Assembly (NCBI GenBank): GCA_030447275.1
Contig: JAUJPF010000017.1
Location: 1 to 64,000, forward strand
Reading direction: 5' to 3'
DNA: 64,000 bases
Source of the DNA: Solirubrobacteraceae bacterium
GTDB taxonomy: Bacteria > Actinomycetota > Thermoleophilia > Solirubrobacterales > Solirubrobacteraceae
The notes beneath the pieces are model-generated. The model did no database searches. It had not been told where the DNA came from and was given only the letters and a program-made list of their open reading frames with translations. Within the stretch, counting starts at the first letter, position 1, and each line of letters opens with the position of its first letter. This document shows, one piece after another, positions 55,636 through 64,000 of the stretch. Position numbers and translations under genes: made by a program.

Positions 55636-56426
55636 ACCTCGTACACGGCGCCCTCGGCCGCGACCTCGACCGGGGCGCCGAAGGCGTCGGTCGCGCACTC
55701 GCTCGCCCAGATGTGGTCCATCTCGTCGGAGATGTGGGTGAGGACGAGGCGCTTGGCGTTTGCGGCGCGGCCGTGCTCGCCGGCCTCGCGCGGGGTGAGG
55801 TGGCCGCGCTGGCCGTCGCGCTCCGGGCGCGGCAGCGTCGCCTCGAGCAGGACGAGGTCGGCGCCGTCGGCGAAGCGGACGACCTCCTCGCTCGGACGGT
55901 GGTCGGCGCCGTAGACGATCCTGCCGCCGCCGTTCGCCGAGCGCAGCTCGACGGCCTGCGTCGGGGTGAAGTGCGGGACCGGGTGGAACCGCACCCGGAT
56001 CCCGCCCACGTCAAGCTCCTCGTCGGGGTCGTACTCGCGCAGGTCGAAGGCCTTCTCGATCAGGTCCTCGTTGCCCCACGAGCCGACGACGCGGCGGAAG
56101 AAGTCGCGCGCGCCCGGCGGGGCGTGCAGCACCGGCCGCGCCGGAGCGTCGGTGCCGGGCCAGCGGTCGACGGGGACCGGCTGCTGGCGCGGCGCGTAGA
56201 CGAGCGCGTACGCGTAGGGCACGAGGTCGAGGACGTGGTCGGCGTGCAGGTGCGAGATGACCACCGCGTCGACGTCCACGTAGTCGACGAACTGGCGCAG
56301 CTTGGCGAAGACGCCGTTGCCGCAGTCGAGCAGCACGGCGGCGTCGCCGTCCTCGACGAGGTAGCCGCTGCACGCGCCGCCCGCGTCCGTGTAGGACGGC
56401 GACTTCCCGAGGACGGTCAAGCGCAC
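55632..56426 (-). CDS. MBL-fold metallohydrolase (RNase Z-like)
   Basis: LLDCGNGVFAKLRQFVDYVDVDAVVISHLHADHVLDLVPYAYAL, VYGADHRPSEEV, LVLTHISDEM. Confidence 0.9.
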   Translation of the reverse strand: MRLTVLGKSPSYTDAGGACSGYLVEDGDAAVLLDCGNGVFAKLRQFVDYVDVDAVVISHLHADHVLDLVPYAYALVYAPRQQPVPVDRWPGTDAPARPVLHAPPGARDFFRRVVGSWGNEDLIEKAFDLREYDPDEELDVGGIRVRFHPVPHFTPTQAVELRSANGGGRIVYGADHRPSEEVVRFADGADLVLLEATLPRPERDGQRGHLTPREAGEHGRAANAKRLVLTHISDEMDHIWASECATDAFGAPVEVAAEGAVYEV

Positions 56427-56465
56427 GGGCGGGCATGCTAACCGCGTGTGAACGCGGCGGGGCAG

Positions 56466-56678
56466 TTATGCGTGCAGCGCGGCCTGTTCCTGCGCCGACG
56501 GGAACGCCCACGCGGCGCGCGTGCGGCGCTCCTGGCGGAACGTGAAGCGCAGCTGCTGCGGAGGACGCAGCCCGTCGGGATGGTCCGGGCGGAAGGTCGC
56601 GCACGGTTCGTCCTCGCTCAACGCGCAGAGCAGGTTGCACCGGAAGTAGCAGTCGTCGCACGTCACCTTCTTCGCCAT
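56466..56678 (-). CDS. Small cysteine-rich protein, 70 aa
   Basis: MAKKVTCDDCYFRCNLLCALSEDEPCATFRPDHPDGLRPPQQLRFTFRQERRTRAAWAFPSAQEQAALHA: CxxCxxxCxxxC plus one more Cys. Confidence 0.72.
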   Translation of the reverse strand: MAKKVTCDDCYFRCNLLCALSEDEPCATFRPDHPDGLRPPQQLRFTFRQERRTRAAWAFPSAQEQAALHA

Positions 56679-56737
56679 GACCGAGACCAGATCACATCCC
56701 GCACCGGCTGCGCAACGCCGGTTCCCGCAAAAGCCGC

Positions 56738-56766
56738 GAAAACGAAAGCCCCCGCTATCAGCGGGA
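56738..56766 (-). terminator. Rho-independent-like terminator downstream of lhgO
   Basis: Minus strand cccgct-gat-agcggg followed by ggctttcgtttt. Confidence 0.65.
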
Positions 56767-56802
56767 ATCTCGCTGGTTCGTCTGCAACGAGCGGGGTTTT
56801 CG

Positions 56803-58002
56803 TCAGGCGAGGGCGCGGTCGGCGAGGCGCTCGGCCAGCGCGAGCGACGACGTGGCCGCCGGCGAGGGCGCGTTGCGCACGTGGAGCACCCCGCCGGCCT
56901 CGCTGACCAGGAAGTCGTCGACGAGCCGGCCGTCGCGCCCGACGGCCTGCGCGCGGACCCCCGCCGTGCTCTCGCGCGCCACGTCGCTCGGCGCGAGCTC
57001 GGGCACGTAGGCGCGGCACGCGTCGACGAACGCGCGCCGGCTCGCGGCGAGGCGCAGCTCGGTCAGGCCGGTGCGCCACCAGCGCCGCATCACGCGCCAC
57101 GTCCCCGGCCAGGCGAGCGTGTCGGCGACGTCGCGCGGGCGCACGCGGCGCAGGCGGTAGGCGTCGCGCGCGCCGACGAGCAGCGCGCTCGGGCCGAGCC
57201 AGACCTCGCCGGTGATGTGCTTGGTCAGGTGGACGCCGAGGAACGGCAGGTCCGGGTCGGGAACGGGGTAGATGAGGCCGCGCACGAGCCGGCGCGCCTC
57301 GGGGCGCAGCTTCAGGTAGGCGCCGCGGAAGGGGACGATCCGCGGGTCGGCGGGCGCGCCGAGGCCGACGGCCAGGCGGTCGGCCCACGGGCCGGCGCAG
57401 AACACGGCGTTCGCGGCGCGCAGCCGCCCGCGCGAGTGCGTGATGGCGACGCCGGCGCCGTCGCGCGCCGCACCCGTCACCTCGTGGCCGAGCCGCAGCT
57501 CGCCGCCGCGCTCGCGGACGTCGCCGGCCAGCGCCCGCGCGACGCCCGGGAAGTCGACGATGCCGGTGTTCGGCGAGTGCAGCGCCGCGACGCCGACGCA
57601 GTGCGGCTCGACCTCGCGCAGCCCCGCCGCGTCGAGGCGCCGCAGCCCCGGGACGCCGTTGGCCCGGCCGCGCCGCTCCAGCTCTGCGAGCTTCGGCAGC
57701 TCGGCGTCCGTGAGCGCGACGATCACCTTGCCGCAGCGCTCGTAGGCGACGCCGTGCTCGTCGCAGAAGTCGTAGAGCCGCCTCGCCCCCTCCACGCACA
57801 GCGTCGCCTTGAGCGACCCCGGGGCGTAGTAGATGCCCGCGTGGACGACCCCGCTGTTGTGCCCTGTCTGGTGGAAGCCGACCTCCTCCTGCTTGTCGAG
57901 GACCGCGACGCGCAGGTCCGGCCGGCGCAGCAGCAGCTCGCGGGCGACGGCCAGGCCGACGATTCCCGCGCCAACGACGGCGACGTCGTGATCGGTGGGC
58001 AC
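56803..58002 (-). CDS. lhgO: L-2-hydroxyglutarate oxidase (FAD-dependent)
   Basis: VAVVGAGIVGLAVARELLLRRPDLRVAVLDKQEEVGFHQTGHNSGVVHAGIYYAPGSLKATLCVEGARRLYDFCDEHG, FLGVHLTKHITGEVWLGPSALL. Confidence 0.94.
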   Translation of the reverse strand: MPTDHDVAVVGAGIVGLAVARELLLRRPDLRVAVLDKQEEVGFHQTGHNSGVVHAGIYYAPGSLKATLCVEGARRLYDFCDEHGVAYERCGKVIVALTDAELPKLAELERRGRANGVPGLRRLDAAGLREVEPHCVGVAALHSPNTGIVDFPGVARALAGDVRERGGELRLGHEVTGAARDGAGVAITHSRGRLRAANAVFCAGPWADRLAVGLGAPADPRIVPFRGAYLKLRPEARRLVRGLIYPVPDPDLPFLGVHLTKHITGEVWLGPSALLVGARDAYRLRRVRPRDVADTLAWPGTWRVMRRWWRTGLTELRLAASRRAFVDACRAYVPELAPSDVARESTAGVRAQAVGRDGRLVDDFLVSEAGGVLHVRNAPSPAATSSLALAERLADRALA

Positions 58003-58028
58003 GGCGACAGGGTATGGACAGCGCTCCG

Positions 58029-58946
58029 ATGAGGATCCTCGTCACCGGCATCACCGGCTATGTCGGCGGAGCGCTCGCCCCGCGGCTGCTCGACGACGGC
58101 CACGACGTGCGCGGCCTCGCCCGCGATCCGTCGCGCTGCGCGGTGCCGGGCGTGCCCTGCGTGCGCGGCGACGCGGTGAGCGGCGCCGGGCTCGACGAGG
58201 CGCTCGAGGGGATCGACGTCGCCTACTACCTCATCCACTCGATGGAGCCCGGCAACGACGACTTCGCCGCGCGCGAGGAGCGCTCCGCGGAAAACGTCGC
58301 CGAGGCCGCCGCCGGTGCGGGCGTCGAGCGCGTGGTCTACCTCGGGGGGCCGGTCCCGCAGGACGCCCCGATCTCGCCGCACCTGGCGAGCCGGCTGAAG
58401 GTCGAGCAGACGCTGCTCGACGCGCTCCCCGGGTCCGTCGCGCTGCGCGCATCCGTCGTCATCGGTGCACGCTCGCGTCCGTTCCGCTTCCTCGTGCGGC
58501 TCGTCGAGCGCATGCCGTTCATCCCGCTGCCGCCGTGGTCGCAGGCGCGGACGCAGCCGATCGACGGTCGCGACATGCTCGCGTTCCTCGCTCGCGCGGC
58601 CGTCGTGGAGGAGGCAGCCGGACGCTCGCTCGACATCGCCGGCCCCGACGTCCTGACCTGGGGCCAGATGATCGAGGGGATCCGCGACTCGCTCATCCTG
58701 GGGAGGCCCGGGGTCCGGCTGCCGGTCAGCGTCACCGGGGTGGCCAGCCGCGTCGCGGCGGCGATCGCGGGCGAGGAGCCCGAGTTCATCGCGACGCTCA
58801 TGGGCAGCCTCGGCCACGACCTGCTGCCCCGCGACCAGGAGGCCCCGCGCGTCCTCGGCGTGCGGCCGCGGCGGTTCGACCGCGCCGTCGAGCACGCGCT
58901 GGGTGAGTGGGAGGAAATGGAACCGGGTAGCGTCGCCGCCCGATGA
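58029..58946 (+). CDS. NAD(P)-binding atypical SDR-family protein
   Basis: MRILVTGITGYVGGALAPRLLDDGHDVRGLARDPSR, YYLIHSMEPG, RVVYLGGPVPQDAPISPHLASRLKVEQTL. Confidence 0.88.
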   Translation: MRILVTGITGYVGGALAPRLLDDGHDVRGLARDPSRCAVPGVPCVRGDAVSGAGLDEALEGIDVAYYLIHSMEPGNDDFAAREERSAENVAEAAAGAGVERVVYLGGPVPQDAPISPHLASRLKVEQTLLDALPGSVALRASVVIGARSRPFRFLVRLVERMPFIPLPPWSQARTQPIDGRDMLAFLARAAVVEEAAGRSLDIAGPDVLTWGQMIEGIRDSLILGRPGVRLPVSVTGVASRVAAAIAGEEPEFIATLMGSLGHDLLPRDQEAPRVLGVRPRRFDRAVEHALGEWEEMEPGSVAAR

Positions 58947-59386
58947 GCGTCGTCGTGGCCCAGCTCGACATCGCCGCCCCTCCGCACGAGGTGTGGGACT
59001 TCGCGATGGACCCGGCCAAGACGCTGGACTGGGTCACCATCGCCCGCGAGGTCGGCGAGACCTCCGACGGGCCGCTGCGCCCCGGCTACCGGATGGACCA
59101 GAAGCTCTGCCTGCGCGGGGTGAGCTTCTGGGTGCACTGGGAGCTGGAGGAGATCGACGCGCCGTGGTTCGCCCGCTGGGAGGGCAAGGGCCCGGCGCGC
59201 TCGAAGGCGATCATCGAGGACCGCCTCGCCGAGCACGACGGCGGAACCCGCTTCGACTACCGCAACGAGTTCAAGGCCCCGCTCGGGCCGCTCGGCGCCG
59301 CGGCGAGCCGCGTCGTCACCGGGGGCATTCCGGAGAAGGAGGCCAATGCGTCGTTGCGGCGGTTGAAGGCGTTGGTGGAGGGGTGA
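58943..59386 (+). CDS. SRPBCC-family protein
   Basis: MSVVVAQLDIAAPPHEVWDFAMDPAKTLDWVTIAREVGE...; ATGA overlap with the SDR gene. Confidence 0.85.
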   Translation: MSVVVAQLDIAAPPHEVWDFAMDPAKTLDWVTIAREVGETSDGPLRPGYRMDQKLCLRGVSFWVHWELEEIDAPWFARWEGKGPARSKAIIEDRLAEHDGGTRFDYRNEFKAPLGPLGAAASRVVTGGIPEKEANASLRRLKALVEG

Positions 59387-59485
59387 GGGGTTCGGGGCGC
59401 TCCGCCCGGGGCGTCTAGGCGGTTCGGTCGCGGTCTGACGGCTCGACGAGGGAGGAGCGGTCGGGTCCGCGCCCGTCGCCGCTCC

Positions 59486-59600
59486 GTGTGCACAACGCTC
59501 CACGCGACCCGTCTTCTTCAGTGACTGGCCAGTTACGCACCTCTGGTGTGCACAACGCTCCACGGGCGGCGGATGAGGCCACGCGTGGAGCGAAATGCAC
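59486..59600. repeat. Intergenic 19-bp motif gtgtgcacaacgctccacg twice at exact 60-bp spacing plus an inverted imperfect copy
   Basis: 59486-59504 and 59546-59564 identical; 59584-59600 cgtggagcgaaatgcac is an inverted variant. Palindrome actggccagt lies between the direct copies. Confidence 0.8.
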
Positions 59601-59684
59601 CCTCGCCCGCGTTCCCTCCCTCCCTCGGTGAGCTGTCAGACCGCGGCCGACCCGCTACAGCGCGCCGGGCGGCGCGCCGCGCCG

Positions 59685-60036
59685 TCAGCCCGCCACCAGA
59701 CTGACGCCGGCGCGCCCGAGAACCTCTTCCCGCGCCCCGCCGTCCAGCGTCGCGCGCAGCCTCAGCGGGTCGGCGGTGACGACCGCCACCGCCGCGCGCT
59801 CGGCATCGCCCGCGGCCACCCCGAGCACCCGGTGGCGCGGCAGCAGCGTCGCGTCGAGCACGCTGCGCACGTCGTCGGCGCCGGCGTCGACGAGCAGCAC
59901 GACGGCGGCGGGCGCAAGCCTCAGCGCCGGCCGCACGTCCTCATGCGGCGGCGGCCACGACGACCTGCGCGCCGCGCGCGCCCGCGGCGAGCGTGGCGCT
60001 CACCGGCACCTCCCCGATGACACTGATCTTGCCTGC
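59685..60036 (-). CDS. Short Rossmann-like protein resembling part of a malate/lactate dehydrogenase, apparent frameshift near 59942
   Basis: Joined minus translation VKVAGKISVIGEVPVSATLAAGARGAQVVVAAAA(fs)EDVRPALRLAPAAVVLLVDAGADDVRSVLDATLLPRHRVLGVAAGDAERAAVAVVTADPLRLRATLDGGAREEVLGRAGVSLVAG*. Confidence 0.5.
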
Positions 60037-60067
60037 CACCTTGACCCTTACCGTTACAGTTTTTCCT

Positions 60068-61419
<1,352 letters not shown>

Positions 61420-62637
61420 TTAGGTACTCATCTCCCGCTTGAGGTTCTCGTCGATCGCGCCGAGGAAGTCCTGCGTCGTCAGGAACTCCTGGTCTGCGCC
61501 CACCAGCAGCGCGAGGTCCTTGGTCATCTCCCCGCCCTCCACTACGCGGATGCAGACGCTCTCCAGCGTCTCGGCGAACGCCGTGACGTCGGGCGTGTCG
61601 TCCATCCGCCCGCGGTGCGCGAGCCCGCGCGTCCACGCGAAGATCGACGCGATCGGGTTGGTCGAGGTCGGCTTGCCCTGCTGGTGCTGGCGGAAGTGGC
61701 GGGTGACCGTGCCGTGCGCGGCCTCCGCCTCGACCGTCTGGCCGTCGGGCGTCATCAGGACGCTGGTCATCAGCCCGAGCGAGCCGAAGCCCTGCGCCAC
61801 GGTGTCGGACTGCACGTCGCCGTCGTAGTTCTTGCACGCCCACACGTAGCCGCCCTCCCACTTCAGGGCGGCGGCGACCATGTCGTCGATCAGCCGGTGC
61901 TCGTAGGTGAGGCCCGCCTTGTCGAAGTCGGCCTTGAACTCCGAGTCGAAGATCTCCTGGAAGAGGTCCTTGAAGCGCCCGTCGTAGGCCTTGAGGATCG
62001 TGTTCTTGGTCGACATGTAGACCGGGACGCCGCGGTCGAGGCCGTAGCGCAGCGACGCGCGCGCGAAGTCCCGGATCGACTCGTCGAGGTTGTACATCCC
62101 CATCAGCACGCCGCCGCCGGGGAAGTCGAAGACGTCGATCTCCTTCGGCTCGCCGCCGTCCTGCGGCGTGAAGGTCATCGTGAACTTGCCGGGCCCGGGG
62201 ACCACGTAGTCCTCGGCGCGGTACTGGTCGCCGAACGCGTGGCGGCCGATGATGATCGGCTTCGTCCAGCCGGGGACGAGGCGCGGGATGTTCGAGATCA
62301 CGATCGGCTCGCGGAAGATCACCCCGCCGAGGATGTTGCGGATCGTCCCGTTGGGCGAGCGGTACATGCGCTTGAGGCCGAACTCCTCGACGCGCGCCTC
62401 GTCCGGCGTGATCGTCGCGCACTTCACGCCGACGCCGAACTCCTTGATCGCGTTCGCCGCGTCGACCGTGATCTGGTCGTCGGTGGCGTCGCGGCTCTCG
62501 ATCCCGAGGTCGAAGTACTTCAGCTCGACGTCGAGGTAGGGATGGATGAGGCGGTCCTTGATGAACTGCCAGATGATCCGGGTCATCTCGTCGCCGTCGA
62601 GCTCGACGACGGGGTTCTTCACCTTGATCTGCGCCAT
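61420..62637 (-). CDS. icd: NADP-dependent isocitrate dehydrogenase (eukaryotic-like/type II)
   Basis: [86 protein letters not shown]...[18 protein letters not shown]. Confidence 0.97.
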   Translation of the reverse strand: MAQIKVKNPVVELDGDEMTRIIWQFIKDRLIHPYLDVELKYFDLGIESRDATDDQITVDAANAIKEFGVGVKCATITPDEARVEEFGLKRMYRSPNGTIRNILGGVIFREPIVISNIPRLVPGWTKPIIIGRHAFGDQYRAEDYVVPGPGKFTMTFTPQDGGEPKEIDVFDFPGGGVLMGMYNLDESIRDFARASLRYGLDRGVPVYMSTKNTILKAYDGRFKDLFQEIFDSEFKADFDKAGLTYEHRLIDDMVAAALKWEGGYVWACKNYDGDVQSDTVAQGFGSLGLMTSVLMTPDGQTVEAEAAHGTVTRHFRQHQQGKPTSTNPIASIFAWTRGLAHRGRMDDTPDVTAFAETLESVCIRVVEGGEMTKDLALLVGADQEFLTTQDFLGAIDENLKREMST

Positions 62638-62724
62638 AGCGGCGGCCGATGCTAGAGGACACCCCGTCCACGGCGCGGTGAAGCCGCTCAACCCTCACCG
62701 CGTACCGCCGATCACCCGGGGGCC

Positions 62725-63792
62725 ATGGTGATCATGCCGGACGGATCTGGCAGCACTCAGCGCATCGTCGTCGTCGAAGACACGGAGAGCGCGGCCCTGC
62801 TCCAGCGCATCCTCGCTGCTGCGGGGTACGAGGACGTGCGCGTCCCCGCGGTGCCCATGGAGGCCGAGACCCTGCTCGAGACGGCCGATCCCGACCTCGT
62901 CGTGCTCGACCTCCAGCTTCCCGGCGTCGACGGCTTCGCGATGCTCGAGCGGGTCGTCTCGACCGGCGTCCCCACCCTGGTCCTCACCGCCGACGACACG
63001 CCGACGACGCGCCGCCGCGCGCTCGGCCTCGGCGCCCGCGACTTCGTCACCAAGCCGCTGGACCGCGTCGAGGTGCTCCTCCGCGTCGGCAACCTGCTCC
63101 AGACCCGGCGCCTCCAGCGCGCGCTCGAGGACCGCAACCAGGATCTCCAGCGCTGGGTGCGCGCCCGGACCGCCGACCTCGAGGACGCGCGGCGCGAGAC
63201 GCTCGAGCGCCTCGCCATGGCCGCCGAGTACCGCGACGACGACACCCAGCAGCACACCAAGCGCGTCGGCCGCACCGCCGCCCTGCTCGCCAAGCAGCTC
63301 GGGCTCTCGGCCGAGACCGTCGACCACCTGCGCTACGCCGCGCCGCTGCACGACGTCGGCAAGATCGGCATCCCCGACGCCGTGTGGCTCAAGCCCGGCG
63401 CGCTGACCGACGCCGAGCGCGCGATGCTCGAGCAGCACACCGAGATCGGCGGCCGGATCCTCGCCGGCTCGCGCTCCCCCATCCTCCGCCTCGCCGAGCA
63501 GATCGCGCGCACGCACCACGAGCGCTTCGACGGGACCGGCTACCCCCACCAGCTCGAGGGCGACGCGATCCCGCTGGCCGGCCGCATCACTGCGGTGGCC
63601 GACGTCTTCGACGTCCTCGCGCACCCGCGCCCGCACAAGAAGGCGTGGCCGCTCGAGCAGGCGATCGAGGAGATCGTCAACCAGGCCGGCAGGCAGTTCG
63701 ACCCCGAGGTCGTCGCCGCGTTCCGGCGGCTCGACGGCCGCTCGCTGCTCGATCCCGTCGAGGATCCGAGCGCCCTGCGCCGCGCCGCGTAG
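62725..63792 (+). CDS. Response regulator with HD-GYP output domain (c-di-GMP phosphodiesterase type)
   Basis: REC IVVVEDTESAALLQRIL...LVVLDLQLPGVDGF...FVTKPLDRVEVLLRV; HD-GYP LHDVGKIGIPDAVWLKPG...ARTHHERFDGTGYPHQLEGDAIPLAGRITAVADVFD. Confidence 0.95.
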   Translation: MVIMPDGSGSTQRIVVVEDTESAALLQRILAAAGYEDVRVPAVPMEAETLLETADPDLVVLDLQLPGVDGFAMLERVVSTGVPTLVLTADDTPTTRRRALGLGARDFVTKPLDRVEVLLRVGNLLQTRRLQRALEDRNQDLQRWVRARTADLEDARRETLERLAMAAEYRDDDTQQHTKRVGRTAALLAKQLGLSAETVDHLRYAAPLHDVGKIGIPDAVWLKPGALTDAERAMLEQHTEIGGRILAGSRSPILRLAEQIARTHHERFDGTGYPHQLEGDAIPLAGRITAVADVFDVLAHPRPHKKAWPLEQAIEEIVNQAGRQFDPEVVAAFRRLDGRSLLDPVEDPSALRRAA

Positions 63793-63816
63793 CCCTCCAC
63801 CGCCGCCCTGTGGAGC

Positions 63817-64000
63817 TCTCATCCCGCTCCGCGGGATGTATCCGCCACACCGAGCGCTGAAGCCCGCGCGGCGAGCAGCTCGCGGAGGTCGTTCGCGACG
63901 CCGTCCGTCTCGTCGACGAGCCGCCGCCAGGTGAACCGGACGACCTGGAAGCCGGCGCGCGCGAGCGCGACGTCGCGCCGCCGGTCCTGCTCGAACGCGT
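63817..64000 (-). CDS. DUF559-like (Vsr/endonuclease-fold) protein, C-terminal part, truncated by the window edge
   Basis: Minus strand AFEQDRRRDVALARAGFQVVRFTWRRLVDETDGVANDLRELLAARASALGV...*. Confidence 0.7.

Noticed and set aside
63818-63836. catcccgc-tcc-gcgggatg hairpin near the window end
   Set aside because: Good stem, but it overlaps the DUF559-like stop codon and 3' coding end; possibly a terminator, not distinctive enough to report as a finding.

Overview
High-GC chromosomal window, probably from an actinobacterium of the Thermoleophilia/Solirubrobacterales type. That placement is inferred from gene content and codon use and was not searched. Most of it is ordinary housekeeping sequence: ftsB-like, eno, mazG, a PpiC/SurA-type PPIase, mfd, pth, rplY, prs, glmU, tRNA-Gln(TTG), ispE, rsmA, tatD, rsmI, a ROK kinase, an LCP protein, glycyl-tRNA synthetase, lhgO, mdh and icd. 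The accessory content is a five-gene two-component/c-di-GMP cluster at 0.9-9.4 kb, two secreted glycosidases (GH31 and GH2), a TSP3-repeat protein, an R2-like ferritin-SCP2 fusion and an MMPL transporter with a TetR regulator. The strongest anomaly is at about 9.56-13.43 kb. There a mosaic of diverged, indel-riddled direct copies of 3.45-6.6 kb, plus a fragment of eno, interrupts the ftsB-like gene. I think this is most likely an assembly or strain-mixture artefact rather than a new system, although the copies share substitutions that are not random noise. Frameshifts are dense in the first 20 kb and sparse afterwards, so many CDS boundaries there are approximate. Other points worth checking are a 60-bp tandem hairpin repeat upstream of mfd, two apparent deletion or fusion scars (ispE/dedA and membrane protein/tetR), a cysteine-less FmdB-like protein, and a BioD-like/DUF3320-like gene overlapping a possible DUF2384-like gene. 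I did not find a convincing, clearly undescribed system.
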